From contig CAJUFM010000016.1 in NCBI GenBank assembly GCA_910585745.1, forward strand, positions 1-46,742: 46,742 nucleotides of DNA, written 5' to 3'. The DNA is from an uncultured Eubacterium sp. Lineage in GTDB: Bacteria; Bacillota; Clostridia; Lachnospirales; Lachnospiraceae. A program made the position numbers and the translations under genes. The notes beneath the pieces are model-generated. The model made no database searches. It worked only from the letters and a program-made list of their open reading frames with translations, and was not told the DNA's origin. Of this stretch, positions 24,588 to 33,237 are shown piece after piece (positions within the stretch are counted from its first letter, which is position 1; every line of letters begins with the position of its first letter).

Positions 24588-25289
24588 ATGGCTGTTTCAA
24601 GTATAGGAACTTATAATAATGTGTATGAGAGCGTCTCAGCGATGCAAAAAAAGGATGCAGAGGCTTCCGGGCAGAAAAGGGCAGGCGATGTTTACCGAAC
24701 ATCCGGAGTCATAATGGAGAAAAGGGAGAAGACGAAGGGAACAGATAACGAGGAATATCTCAAAAGCCTGCAGAAGCAGGTGCCGTATACGAAACTGGAG
24801 GCTGGCTCTGCTCTTAGTATGAAGAAAGACAAAAGAGCGGGTGTCATAACGATAAATCCCAAACTTCTGGAAAAGATGCAAAAGAATCCGGAGGCGGCAG
24901 CACAGTACACTCAGAAATTAAAAGATATTGAGAGGGCAGAACGAACCGTAAATGCATATTACAATTCCCTTGGCGGTGTTGTGGAGCGGACCAGCCACTG
25001 GTATGTGGATGAAGAGGGCAACCATTATCATTTCGCCTATACGCGCCGTGATGACAAGCTGAATAAAAAGATCCGGGAAGAGGCGAAGAAAAATACCGAG
25101 AACCACATCGAGAAGACCCGTAATAAAGCTCGTGAAAAGGCGGAAAAACTGGAGGAACAGTTAGAGAAAAAGGAAGAGGAGGCAAAAGAGAAAGAAAAGA
25201 ATCACGAGACAGATCCAGTCGAAACCCGTGAGGAGGTACAGCAGCTTATCCATGAGGTTATGATGGAAGAAGATCTGGAAGTTCAATAA
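24588..25289 (+). CDS. DUF6033 family protein
   Basis: A 233-residue soluble protein. The central part (YTKLEAGSALS, ITINPKLLEKMQKNPEAAAQ, and HWYVDEEGNHYHFAYTRRDD) matches DUF6033 proteins common in Lachnospiraceae. The C-terminal 70 residues are a charged Glu/Lys coiled coil. Function is unknown. A short hairpin (GAGAAC 24554-24559 with GTTCTC 24566-24571) lies just upstream of the ribosome site GGAGG. It is 79 nt after the M56 gene and could be part of that operon or independent. Confidence 0.75.
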   Translation: MAVSSIGTYNNVYESVSAMQKKDAEASGQKRAGDVYRTSGVIMEKREKTKGTDNEEYLKSLQKQVPYTKLEAGSALSMKKDKRAGVITINPKLLEKMQKNPEAAAQYTQKLKDIERAERTVNAYYNSLGGVVERTSHWYVDEEGNHYHFAYTRRDDKLNKKIREEAKKNTENHIEKTRNKAREKAEKLEEQLEKKEEEAKEKEKNHETDPVETREEVQQLIHEVMMEEDLEVQ

Positions 25290-25299
25290 CGGAGGTGTT

Positions 25300-25331
25300 A
25301 TCTGCTGGCTTATGAATGGGAGCCAGCAGAT
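25300..25331. terminator. 11-bp hairpin between converging genes
   Basis: ATCTGCTGGCT (25300-25310) pairs perfectly with AGCCAGCAGAT (25321-25331) around a 10-nt loop, between the converging DUF6033 and DUF4317 genes. No T-run follows on either strand, so terminator function is probable but not certain. Confidence 0.55.
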
Positions 25332-25363
25332 ATTCACTGTAAAATAATTAAAAAAGGGTTTAT

Positions 25364-26524
25364 TTACTGCGGATTCGCCACACGGATCCCGTTTACTTCC
25401 ACCTGGTCATTGCATTCAATAACAATACAGGGGATGCCATCGATGACCCTCGTGTCGATGAGATCCGTCCGTCCCGGATTGACCTGAATGGTCACGTCCG
25501 GAGTTTTTAACTCAAATTTTCTGACATTAGCGATATTATCGGCCACCAGTTTGTGGGATTCTCCTACGTTTTCAGTAAATTTCTCTTCAAAGGTCTCCAT
25601 TTTTTCTTCTGGGACGCCGCTGGCAGCCAGCAGTTTTTTCACATCTTCCCGGTCAAGTTCCAGAGGTTCCGGATTTTCTTTGTTCTCAGAGATCATTTCA
25701 TTCAGATTTTCGTGTATGTTTCTCACCACCTCATAATCGCAGGTAGTACCAAGGGATTCTTCAACAATGGTGGTGAATGTCTCCCGCTGTTCCCCTGCCG
25801 GGATGGGGAAAGTGCAGCCCAGCAGGTCATAGGAAAAATCGATATCCGTATCGTCTGCATTTCTTGCAAAATAGAGAAGGTTATGTATGTCGGTATTCCG
25901 GTCGTTAAAGGCGGGAAATAAAAATCCATTTTCCGGCGGCTGCACCAGCCAGTCCCGCATACAGTCCTCAATACTGTTTTTTTCCGGGTTGTAGCAGAGG
26001 CCTGCCTTGGACAATTTCACAGGACAGATGCTGCACAGTATAAAATCATACACATAATCGGAGGCGTCGATGGCAGGAAGCCCATTGTCGCTGTCCCCCA
26101 GGATCGTATTGCCATCGGCAGTTACAGAGGGGATGTCGTAAGCATCATGGATCAGTATGATAAAATAATTGCCGTCATAGTTGTAGGTCTGGATGACCAT
26201 GTCATAAAATTTGTCCAAAAGTTCATTGTTCTGCAGCCCGCTCTTTAAAAGTTCCATCAAAAACTTCTGTTTCCCCTCCTCGTTGGTTTCCTCCTCCGAT
26301 GGGAATTCCATATTCATCAGATTTTTTCCCAGAGTGCCGGAGAGGGTTTTGCGGAAAATTTCCACGTATTTGAACATCTCTTCTTCCGGCAGGGAATAAA
26401 AGGCCTCTCTTAGTTCCAGGCGCTTATTTTTTTCGGCGTCCACATAACAGCCGCAGATTCTTGTGATACCATTATCGTCCTTTTTAAATAATTTTTTGAT
26501 CTCAGTAATTTCTTTTTTATTCAT
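25364..26524 (-). CDS. DUF4317 family protein
   Basis: A 386-residue cytoplasmic protein matching DUF4317: the N-terminal NKKEITEIKKLFKKDDNGIT, then RICGCYVDAEKNKR and a SICPVKLSKAGL segment, and the C-terminal CIVIECNDQVEVNGIRV. No function or catalytic motif is known. The ATG overlaps the stop of the methyltransferase gene upstream (ATGA), so the two are translated as a unit. This link to DNA repair is a context clue only. Confidence 0.8.
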   Translation of the reverse strand: MNKKEITEIKKLFKKDDNGITRICGCYVDAEKNKRLELREAFYSLPEEEMFKYVEIFRKTLSGTLGKNLMNMEFPSEEETNEEGKQKFLMELLKSGLQNNELLDKFYDMVIQTYNYDGNYFIILIHDAYDIPSVTADGNTILGDSDNGLPAIDASDYVYDFILCSICPVKLSKAGLCYNPEKNSIEDCMRDWLVQPPENGFLFPAFNDRNTDIHNLLYFARNADDTDIDFSYDLLGCTFPIPAGEQRETFTTIVEESLGTTCDYEVVRNIHENLNEMISENKENPEPLELDREDVKKLLAASGVPEEKMETFEEKFTENVGESHKLVADNIANVRKFELKTPDVTIQVNPGRTDLIDTRVIDGIPCIVIECNDQVEVNGIRVANPQ

Positions 26525-27015
26525 TTTGTATCTTCTCCAATCTCTCTCTGTGTTCTTTGTTCCAGTGCCAGCAGCTTCTCTTTGATATCCAGTCCTCCGC
26601 CGTAGCCGGTGAGGCTGCCATTCTTACCGATCACCCGGTGGCAGGGGATCAGGATCGGCAGAGGATTACGGTTGTTTGCCATCCCCACAGCGCGGCATGC
26701 CCTGGGATTGCCCACTGCTTCCGCCAGCTGTCCATAATACCAGGTCTCTCCATATGGGATCTTTTGAAGGGTTTCCCAAACCCGGATCTGAAAAGCGGTT
26801 CCCTGAAAGGAGAGGGGAAGAGAAAATATTTTTCGCTTTCCGGAAAAGTACTCATCCAGCTGCTGTTTTGCCTCTATCAACAGAGGCGAAACAGAGGACC
26901 CCGAATGTTCTACAGCTGTATGACAAAAGGCGAGACGGCAGATGCCGTTCTGATCTGCTTCCAGCTTCAAAGTTCCGATAGGAGAGGGCAGATAAAGTGT
27001 ATTCGTAGAATTCAT
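26521..27015 (-). CDS. ogt: Methylated-DNA--protein-cysteine methyltransferase
   Basis: A 164-residue suicide repair enzyme that removes alkyl groups from O6 of guanine. The active-site motif PCHRV is present, preceded by the DNA-binding helix (RACRAVGMANNRNPLPI) and followed by NGSLTGYGGGLDIKEKLLALE. The start at 27015 follows GAGG 6 nt upstream; a longer frame upstream lacks a site. It shares a divergent control region with hydF, where an inverted repeat overlaps its -10 (27089-27116). It is co-translated with the DUF4317 gene. Confidence 0.93.
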   Translation of the reverse strand: MNSTNTLYLPSPIGTLKLEADQNGICRLAFCHTAVEHSGSSVSPLLIEAKQQLDEYFSGKRKIFSLPLSFQGTAFQIRVWETLQKIPYGETWYYGQLAEAVGNPRACRAVGMANNRNPLPILIPCHRVIGKNGSLTGYGGGLDIKEKLLALEQRTQREIGEDTK

Positions 27016-27088
27016 ATTATTCCTCATTTCTGAGCGATTTATGGTGAAAAACCACAGGCGAAAGCCCGAAGAGTTTCTCCTGTCCATA

Positions 27089-27162
27089 ACTTTCATAGTA
27101 AGTATAGTATGAAAGTCAAAAAGATGCAAGAAGTTGCAGAATGAAAGAAAAAGCGATATAAT
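27089..27162. promoter_or_regulatory. Divergent ogt/hydF promoters with inverted repeat
   Basis: For ogt (minus strand), TTGCAT (27129-27124) and TATACT (27106-27101) have a 17-bp spacer. For hydF (plus), TTGCAG (27134-27139) and TATAAT (27157-27162) also have 17 bp. A perfect 9-bp inverted repeat, ACTTTCATA (27089-27097) and TATGAAAGT (27108-27116), spans the ogt -10 and looks like an operator. The binding protein is unknown. Confidence 0.65.
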
Positions 27163-27199
27163 ATCAAAAACTTAGTTTTTTGACGGAAAGGAGAAACTT

Positions 27200-28399
27200 A
27201 TGGGACTAAATGATACACCATCTGCAGAGCGGATACATATTGGATTTTTTGGCTGCCGGAATGCGGGCAAATCCAGTGTGGTAAATGCCATAACAGGGCA
27301 GGAGCTGGCAGTGGTTTCGGATACGCTGGGAACTACGACGGACCCGGTGATGAAAGCGATGGAAATATTGCCCTTAGGGCCTGTAATGATCATTGACACG
27401 CCAGGATTTGATGATGTGGGAGCGCTGGGAGAGCTTCGTATGCGGAAGACCAGAAGCATTTTGAACCGGACGGATATAGCACTTCTGGTGGTGGATGCCA
27501 CAGTGGGCATGAAGGAGACGGATCGTCAGCTGATTGCTCTGTTTAAGGAGAAAAGCATTCCCTATCTTGTTCTGAATAATAAATCAGATCTTTTGCAGGA
27601 GATCCCGAAAGCGGAAGAGCATGAGATGTATATCAGTGCTGCCACAAAAAGCGGGATCCATGAATGCAGGGAAAGAATTGGGAAAATAGCACCCAGGGAG
27701 GAGATGCAGGGAAGAATTGTGGGGGATCTGGTGCAGCCCTCGGACTTAGTGGTACTGGTGGTGCCCATTGATTCGGCAGCTCCGAAAGGCAGGCTGATCC
27801 TGCCGCAGCAGCAGACCATCCGTGATCTGCTGGAAGCAGACGCTGCTGTGCTGGCAGTAAAAGAAACCGGACTGAAACAGACCCTGGAACAGATGGGAAA
27901 GAGACCGGCTCTTGTGATCACTGACAGCCAGGTCTTTGCCAGTGTATCGGCGGATGTGCCGGAGGCGATCCCACTGACTTCTTTTTCTATCCTGATGGCG
28001 CGTTATAAAGGATATTTGGAAACGGCGGTAAAAGGAGTGTCGGCGGTGGAATCCCTGGATGATGGGGACAAAGTGCTGATATCCGAAGGCTGCACCCACC
28101 ACAGGCAGTGTGATGACATCGGGAGCGTGAAGATTCCCAGGTGGCTCAGAAAATACACAGGGAAGGATCTGGAAATAGAACTCAGTGCGGGCAGGGAGTT
28201 TCCGGAAGATCTGTCCCCGTATTCGCTGGTTATCCATTGCGGGGGATGTATGCTCAATGAAAGAGAGGTCAGATACCGGATGAAGTGCGCGGCGGACCAG
28301 AAGATACCTTTTACCAATTATGGCATTACCATTGCATATATGCAGGGGATTCTGAAACGAAGCGTGGGGATATTTCCGGATCTGGCAGCGATGATCTGA
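27200..28399 (+). CDS. hydF: [FeFe]-hydrogenase maturation GTPase HydF
   Basis: A 399-residue scaffold protein that builds the 2Fe subcluster and delivers it to [FeFe]-hydrogenase. The GTPase domain has Walker A GCRNAGKSS (18-26), switch DTPGFDD and NKSD. The C-terminal cluster-binding domain has C-T-H near SEGCTHH and H-C-G-G-C, the CxH...HCxxC motif of HydF. hydE and hydG are not adjacent. The ATG follows AAAGGAG. It indicates a fermentative hydrogen-producing host. Confidence 0.94.
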   Translation: MGLNDTPSAERIHIGFFGCRNAGKSSVVNAITGQELAVVSDTLGTTTDPVMKAMEILPLGPVMIIDTPGFDDVGALGELRMRKTRSILNRTDIALLVVDATVGMKETDRQLIALFKEKSIPYLVLNNKSDLLQEIPKAEEHEMYISAATKSGIHECRERIGKIAPREEMQGRIVGDLVQPSDLVVLVVPIDSAAPKGRLILPQQQTIRDLLEADAAVLAVKETGLKQTLEQMGKRPALVITDSQVFASVSADVPEAIPLTSFSILMARYKGYLETAVKGVSAVESLDDGDKVLISEGCTHHRQCDDIGSVKIPRWLRKYTGKDLEIELSAGREFPEDLSPYSLVIHCGGCMLNEREVRYRMKCAADQKIPFTNYGITIAYMQGILKRSVGIFPDLAAMI

Positions 28400-28414
28400 C
28401 ATGTCAGGAAGGAA

Positions 28415-28465
28415 AAAAGAGATACAGCAGATTTGAGTTGAGCTCAAAGGTGCCGTATCTCTTTT
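28415..28465. terminator. Bidirectional terminator between hydF and ferredoxin
   Basis: AAAAGAGATAC (28415-28425) pairs with GTATCTCTTTT (28455-28465), with an inner TTTGAG/CTCAAA stem (28432-28437, 28443-28448). A-run and T-run at the two ends serve both converging genes. Confidence 0.8.
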
Positions 28466-28470
28466 GGGTT

Positions 28471-28659
28471 TTAATGGATCGAGATTGCATCCACCGGACA
28501 GCCGTCTCTTGCCGTCTGGGCGTCGGCCTCGCACTCCGGCGGAATCTCGTCCACCTGGGAAGCTGCTTTTCCGTTGTCGTTGAAAGCAAATACCGTTTCG
28601 CATGTACCGATGCATAAACCGCAGGCAATACATGTATCTTCATCTACAACAGCCTTCAT
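28471..28659 (-). CDS. Small [4Fe-4S] ferredoxin
   Basis: A 62-residue ferredoxin. CIACGLC supplies three cluster ligands and the distal CPVDAI the fourth, the pattern of monocluster ferredoxins. Two extra cysteines (in GTCETV and PECEAD) could form a disulfide, as in Thermotoga-type proteins. It carries electrons in fermentative metabolism. It converges on hydF, consistent with hydrogen metabolism but not proof of partnership. Confidence 0.9.
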   Translation of the reverse strand: MKAVVDEDTCIACGLCIGTCETVFAFNDNGKAASQVDEIPPECEADAQTARDGCPVDAISIH

Positions 28660-28775
28660 GATATGGTCTCCTTCCTGATGAAATCTTAGAGATTCCGGGA
28701 TAAAGGACAGTGTTCTGTGCCGGATCCGGAAGCTCTTTTACAGAAGTATAGCCAGAAGACTGGAAAAATATTCAT

Positions 28776-29045
28776 TTAATCTTCTTCGATCACCTGGATT
28801 TCCAGAAAATCAAAATCAATGGTATCGATAAAATTGTCACTGGTAAACCGGGTCTTATCAATCCGCTTAAATTCAGCAATATTATGATCCAGCCAGATGG
28901 GTTTGGAAAGATCAAATGCATAACAGATCTCATCCAGGGCAGTAAATATTTTTTTGGTTCGGTTAAGCTCCGGCGAAGCATTCTCCACCACCATATCCCG
29001 GAGTAAGCGGTTGGAGCGAAATTCTTTTGCCCAAAGTCTGAACAT
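28776..29045 (-). CDS. Conserved hypothetical small acidic protein
   Basis: An 89-residue protein starting MFRLWAKEF behind AAGGAA. The segments TKKIFTALDEICYAFDLSKP and FIDTIDFDFLEIQVIEED are familiar from unassigned Lachnospiraceae proteins of the same length. No function is known. It is divergent from the alarmone synthetase gene and has its own promoter (TTTACT/TATACT on the minus strand, 29134-29106). An in-frame upstream ATG has no ribosome site. Confidence 0.7.
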   Translation of the reverse strand: MFRLWAKEFRSNRLLRDMVVENASPELNRTKKIFTALDEICYAFDLSKPIWLDHNIAEFKRIDKTRFTSDNFIDTIDFDFLEIQVIEED

Positions 29046-29105
29046 GGGGATTCCTTCTTTCCTGAAATTTTCGTCTGTGTAGTGCAGGTGTGACAACACG
29101 GTTAC

Positions 29106-29170
29106 AGTATACGTTGCCGGAGTTAAAAAGTAAAGAATTATTTGACTTTATATGCATTTTCTTATAAAAT
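29106..29170. promoter_or_regulatory. Divergent promoters upstream of relQ
   Basis: Plus strand: TTGACT (29142-29147), 17-bp spacer, TAAAAT (29165-29170), reading toward relQ. Minus strand: TTTACT (29134-29129), 17-bp spacer, TATACT (29111-29106), reading toward the small hypothetical gene. Confidence 0.65.
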
Positions 29171-29241
29171 TAAAATGGTATATTTATTTGATTACAGAAA
29201 AAGGCGAAAGCTGTTTTTCAATGGAGAAGGAGTAAGGTACG

Positions 29242-29922
29242 ATGCTGGAACAGGAATTGGATACATCGATGTTGAGGCAGATTCATATTCCTATGGATGA
29301 GTCCCATGTTTTTATTGACCAGGAGATGAAATTCCGGGAAATGATGATGATGTACAGTTGTGCGATAAAGGAAGTAAAAACGAAACTTCAAGTGCTGAAT
29401 GATGAGCTGTCGATCACAAGAAAAAGGAATCCCATTGAGTTCATTAAATCCAGGATCAAACAGCCCACGAGCATAGCGTCCAAATTAAAACGGAAAGGAT
29501 GTCCTGTGACAGTGGAGTCTGCTATGGACTGCCTGTCAGATGTGGCAGGAGTAAGGGTGATCTGTGCTTTTATTGATGATATATACAAAGTGGCAGATAT
29601 GCTGACTGCACAGGATGATATCGAGTTGATCAAGCGAAAGGATTACATTAAAAATCCCAAGATGAACGGATACCGCAGTCTTCATCTGATCGTGGAGGTT
29701 CCGGTTTTCTTTTCAGATCACAAAGAACTGATGCGTGTAGAAGTGCAGATCCGGACGATCGCCATGGATTTTTGGGCGAGTCTGGAACATCAGCTGAAAT
29801 ATAAAAAAGATATCGACGATGCGGAAAATATCATGTATGAGCTGCGTGCCTGTGCGGATGTGATCAACCGCACCGATTATCATATGCAGTCGCTGAGAGA
29901 CCGCATCGTTGAAAATTCGTAA
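29242..29922 (+). CDS. relQ: Small alarmone synthetase (RelA/SpoT domain, RelQ/RelP type)
   Basis: A 226-residue GTP pyrophosphokinase-family protein with a synthetase domain only. Motifs include IKQPTSIASKLKRK, DVAGVRVICAF, KDYIKNPKMNGYRSLHL and EVQIRTIAMDFWASLEHQLKYK. It would make (p)ppGpp without hydrolysing it, acting in stress control. Length and motif set match small alarmone synthetases; RelQ versus RelP is not settled. GGAGAAGGAG precedes the start. It has a dedicated promoter. Confidence 0.88.
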   Translation: MLEQELDTSMLRQIHIPMDESHVFIDQEMKFREMMMMYSCAIKEVKTKLQVLNDELSITRKRNPIEFIKSRIKQPTSIASKLKRKGCPVTVESAMDCLSDVAGVRVICAFIDDIYKVADMLTAQDDIELIKRKDYIKNPKMNGYRSLHLIVEVPVFFSDHKELMRVEVQIRTIAMDFWASLEHQLKYKKDIDDAENIMYELRACADVINRTDYHMQSLRDRIVENS

Positions 29923-30004
29923 CTGTTACAGGTATAGTGTAAGGCGGTTCTGCAAATACATAGAGATAGAGCCGAAAGGATAGAAATGGAGGAGAAGGAA
30001 GATC

Positions 30005-30838
30005 ATGGCAAAACGGATAGATGGCAAGGCAATCTCACAGATGGTAAAGGATGAACTCAGGGACCGGGTAAAAAAAGAAAAGATCGAGGCGACGCTGGCG
30101 GTGATCCAGGTGGGGAGTGACCCAGCTTCCACTGTTTATGTGGGAAATAAAAAGAAAGCATGCGAGTACATCGGGATTCGTTCTCTTGCCTTTGAACTGC
30201 CGGAGGAGACAAAAGAAGAAGAGCTTCTGGATCTGGTCAGGGAGCTGAATGACCGGGAAGATGTGGACGGGATCCTCGTCCAGCTGCCCCTTCCGGCACA
30301 TATGGACGAAGATAAGGTGATCCAGACGATCTCCCCGAAAAAGGATGTGGATGGTTTTCATCCCCAGAGCGTGGGAGCCCTCAGCATCGGCCAGCCAGGA
30401 TTTGTCTCTTGTACGCCGGCGGGTGTCATACAGCTTTTGAAGCGTTCCGGCGTGGAGATTGAGGGAAAAGAATGTGTTATTGTGGGCAGGAGCAATATCG
30501 TAGGGAAACCGATGGCGCTTCTTATGCTCCGGGAGAATGCCACAGTTACCATATGCCATTCCAGGACGAAGGATTTAAAAGAAGTGACGAGGCGTGCCGA
30601 TATACTTATTGTCGCTATCGGGAAGCCGCGGTTTATCACGAAAGAATATGTAAAAGAGGGAGCCGTTGTTATCGATGTGGGAATTCACAGAGGTGCAGAC
30701 AATAAGCTCTGCGGAGATGTGGATTTTGATGAGGTAGAGCCAGTTGCTTCCGCTATTACCCCAGTGCCCGGAGGAGTAGGACCGATGACTATCGCCATGC
30801 TGATGAATAACTGTGTTGAGGCGAAAGGACTGCAGTAG
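30005..30838 (+). CDS. folD: Methylenetetrahydrofolate dehydrogenase/cyclohydrolase FolD
   Basis: A 277-residue bifunctional folate enzyme, cytoplasmic, that interconverts methylene-, methenyl- and formyl-tetrahydrofolate. Signatures include YVGNKKKACEYIGI (catalytic Lys), VQLPLPAHMDEDKVI, GRSNIVGKPMALLM (nucleotide-binding) and PVPGGVGPMTIAMLM. It abuts rimO with no gap (stop at 30838, ATG at 30839), so it leads an operon. Confidence 0.96.
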   Translation: MAKRIDGKAISQMVKDELRDRVKKEKIEATLAVIQVGSDPASTVYVGNKKKACEYIGIRSLAFELPEETKEEELLDLVRELNDREDVDGILVQLPLPAHMDEDKVIQTISPKKDVDGFHPQSVGALSIGQPGFVSCTPAGVIQLLKRSGVEIEGKECVIVGRSNIVGKPMALLMLRENATVTICHSRTKDLKEVTRRADILIVAIGKPRFITKEYVKEGAVVIDVGIHRGADNKLCGDVDFDEVEPVASAITPVPGGVGPMTIAMLMNNCVEAKGLQ

Positions 30839-32176
30839 ATGATTGATATATATTTCGTATCCCTTGGCTGTGACAAGAATCTGGTGGACAGTGAAAAGAT
30901 GCTGGCGATACTGGATCATGCGGGATACCGCCTGGCCCAGGAGCCAGAGCAGGCAGATGTGATCGTGGTCAATACCTGTGCGTTTATCCACGACGCCAAG
31001 CAGGAGAGTATCGAGACTCTTCTGGAAATGGCGGAGTATAAAAAGAAGGGAACCTGCAGGGTGCTTATCGCGGCAGGGTGTCTGGCAGAGCGTTATAAAG
31101 ATGAGATCCAGAAAGAAATGCCGGAGATCGACGGTATCATTGGTACCACAGCTTATGACACGGTGGCGCAGGTGGTAGAGCAGACCATGGCTGGCCAGAC
31201 GGCGGTCAGCATGAAAGAACTTTCTTATATTCCTCCGGGACTTACGGACCGGATCCGGTCCGGCGCCGGGCATGTGGGGTATCTGAAAATAGGTGAGGGC
31301 TGCAGCAAAAACTGTTCTTACTGTGCGATCCCCTCTATGAGAGGGCGGTATCGCAGCGTGCCCATGGAAGAACTGATCGAAGAAGCGGTGAAGCTTACTG
31401 CCGGCGGTGTAAAAGAACTGATCCTGGTGGCGCAGGAGACCACGATGTATGGAGTGGATCTGTATGGCGGGAAGAGACTTCCGGAACTTCTAAAGCGGCT
31501 GGCACAGATTGAGGCAGTTCAGTGGATCCGTATTCTGTACTGCTATCCGGAGGAGATCACGGAGGAACTTGCAGAGGAGATCCGAAAGAATAAAAAAGTC
31601 TGCCATTATCTCGATCTTCCAATACAGCACTGTAACGATGAAATATTAAAAAAGATGGGAAGACGCACCGATAAAAGACAGCTGATGGAAAAGATCGGAA
31701 TGCTGCGGAAGAGGATCCCGGACATTGCACTCAGAACTACATTGATCAGCGGATTTCCCGGTGAGACAGAGGAACAGCATGAGGAATGTATAGAATTTGT
31801 AAAGGCGATGCGGTTTGACCGTCTCGGCGTGTTCCCCTATTCCCCGGAAGAGGGGACGAGAGCTGCCGGGTTTGAGGGACAGCTGGAGGAAGAGGTGAAG
31901 AGACGGTGGGCAGATGAGATTATGGAAACCCAGCAGCAGGTGATCTTTGAAGCCAATGAGAATATGGTGGGCAGAAGGATTACGGCGCTGGTAGATGGAT
32001 ATCTGCCGGAAGAGGACGTCTATGTGGCGAGAACCTGCCGGGATGCGCCGGAGATCGACGGATGTGTATTTTTTCACTCGTCCGCGGAGATCCTTTCGGG
32101 GACCATGGTAGAGCTGGATGTGACGGATGCCAGCGGTTATGATCTAATTGGAATGTTATGCAGTGAGGAGGACTAG
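30839..32176 (+). CDS. rimO: Ribosomal protein uS12 methylthiotransferase RimO
   Basis: A 445-residue radical-SAM enzyme that methylthiolates an aspartate of ribosomal protein S12. The N-terminal UPF0004 domain has cluster cysteines in SLGCDKN, NTCAFIHDA and AAGCLAERY. The radical-SAM motif is CSKNCSYC, followed by MRGRYRS. A TRAM domain ends the protein (about 375-440). It starts right after folD and is followed 3 nt later by pgsA. Confidence 0.96.
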   Translation: MIDIYFVSLGCDKNLVDSEKMLAILDHAGYRLAQEPEQADVIVVNTCAFIHDAKQESIETLLEMAEYKKKGTCRVLIAAGCLAERYKDEIQKEMPEIDGIIGTTAYDTVAQVVEQTMAGQTAVSMKELSYIPPGLTDRIRSGAGHVGYLKIGEGCSKNCSYCAIPSMRGRYRSVPMEELIEEAVKLTAGGVKELILVAQETTMYGVDLYGGKRLPELLKRLAQIEAVQWIRILYCYPEEITEELAEEIRKNKKVCHYLDLPIQHCNDEILKKMGRRTDKRQLMEKIGMLRKRIPDIALRTTLISGFPGETEEQHEECIEFVKAMRFDRLGVFPYSPEEGTRAAGFEGQLEEEVKRRWADEIMETQQQVIFEANENMVGRRITALVDGYLPEEDVYVARTCRDAPEIDGCVFFHSSAEILSGTMVELDVTDASGYDLIGMLCSEED

Positions 32177-32179
32177 ACG

Positions 32180-32725
32180 ATGAATGTGCCAAACAGACTG
32201 ACGATACTCCGGGTCATTATGATCCCGGTATTTATCTTGTTTATGCTATGGCAGACATTTCCGTACTCAGATTATATTGCGGGCGGGGTATTTATACTAG
32301 CCTGTATCACAGATTTTTTTGATGGGTACATCGCGAGAAAATATAATCAGGTCACTACTTTTGGCAAGTTTATGGATCCCCTGGCAGACAAGATACTGGT
32401 CTGCTCAGCCCTGATCTGTTTTCTGGCGGAAGCGGATAGTCCGATGCCTGTGTGGGTTGTCATTGTAATCATCGGCCGGGAATTTATCATCAGCGGTTTT
32501 CGTCTGGTGGCGGCGGAAAAAGGAGTTGTCATCGCGGCGAGTTACTGGGCCAAAGTAAAAACTACGGTGCAGATGATCATGGCCATCGTATTGATCTTTG
32601 ATTTCAGGCATCCGGTATTTATTCTGCTGGAGCAGATACTGATCTATGCGGCACTGGTGTTGACGGTGATCTCACTAGTGGACTATATTTATAAAAACCG
32701 GGCAGTTTTATCGGATGTATCATGA
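32180..32725 (+). CDS. pgsA: CDP-diacylglycerol--glycerol-3-phosphate 3-phosphatidyltransferase
   Basis: A 181-residue integral membrane enzyme of phosphatidylglycerol synthesis. The CDP-alcohol phosphotransferase motif D-x2-D-G-x2-A-R-x8-G-x3-D-x3-D is seen in TDFFDGYIARKYNQVTTFGKFMDPLADK (split over residues about 45-72). Several membrane segments are predicted. It is part of the folD-rimO-pgsA run with 3 nt spacing. Confidence 0.94.
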   Translation: MNVPNRLTILRVIMIPVFILFMLWQTFPYSDYIAGGVFILACITDFFDGYIARKYNQVTTFGKFMDPLADKILVCSALICFLAEADSPMPVWVVIVIIGREFIISGFRLVAAEKGVVIAASYWAKVKTTVQMIMAIVLIFDFRHPVFILLEQILIYAALVLTVISLVDYIYKNRAVLSDVS

Positions 32726-32758
32726 TTTTTCAGATTTTCCACCATGGAGGTATATCAT

Positions 32759-33232
32759 ATGGAGACACTGGAAGAGTGGCTTGTCAAGGAATTGACAAAA
32801 AGACATGCTAGCATTACAACAGCAGAGTCATGTACTGGAGGACTGGTCTCAGCCAGGATTGTAAATGTCGGAGGTGCCTCTTCTGTGTTCAACCAGAGTT
32901 TTGTCACTTACTCCAATGAGGCAAAAAGAGATCTTCTCGGAGTGAAACAGGAGACACTGGACAGCGTCGGGGCCGTGAGCCCGGAGACGGCGGAGCAGAT
33001 GGCAATGGGAGCGGCAAAGGCGGCAAAGGCTGAAGTGGCGGTTAGTGTCACGGGAATTGCGGGACCAGATGGCGGTACGCCGGAAAAACCGGTAGGACTT
33101 GTTTATATCGGATGTTGCTGTTATGGTAAGACAGTTGTAGAAAGGCATATATTTAAAGGAAACCGGACGGAAATCAGAAATGCTTCGGTAGAGACAGCAC
33201 TGACTCTTGCAAAAAAATGTCTGAAGGAGTGA
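32759..33232 (+). CDS. pncC: Nicotinamide-nucleotide amidase (CinA C-terminal domain)
   Basis: A 157-residue protein that matches the CinA C-terminal domain: TTAESCTGGLVSARIVNVGG, SFVTYSNEAKRDLLGV, and SVTGIAGPDGGTPEKPVG. These enzymes deamidate nicotinamide mononucleotide in NAD recycling. It is the stand-alone form without the N-terminal MocF-like domain. The ATG at 32759 has GGAGG 8 nt upstream; an ATG at 32744 is in frame but overlaps it. Confidence 0.92.
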   Translation: METLEEWLVKELTKRHASITTAESCTGGLVSARIVNVGGASSVFNQSFVTYSNEAKRDLLGVKQETLDSVGAVSPETAEQMAMGAAKAAKAEVAVSVTGIAGPDGGTPEKPVGLVYIGCCCYGKTVVERHIFKGNRTEIRNASVETALTLAKKCLKE

Positions 33233-33237
33233 GTTGA

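Noticed and set aside
27746..28633. 295-codon minus-strand frame across hydF and its terminator
   Set aside because: It crosses a terminator and conflicts with hydF and ferredoxin; no motif is seen.
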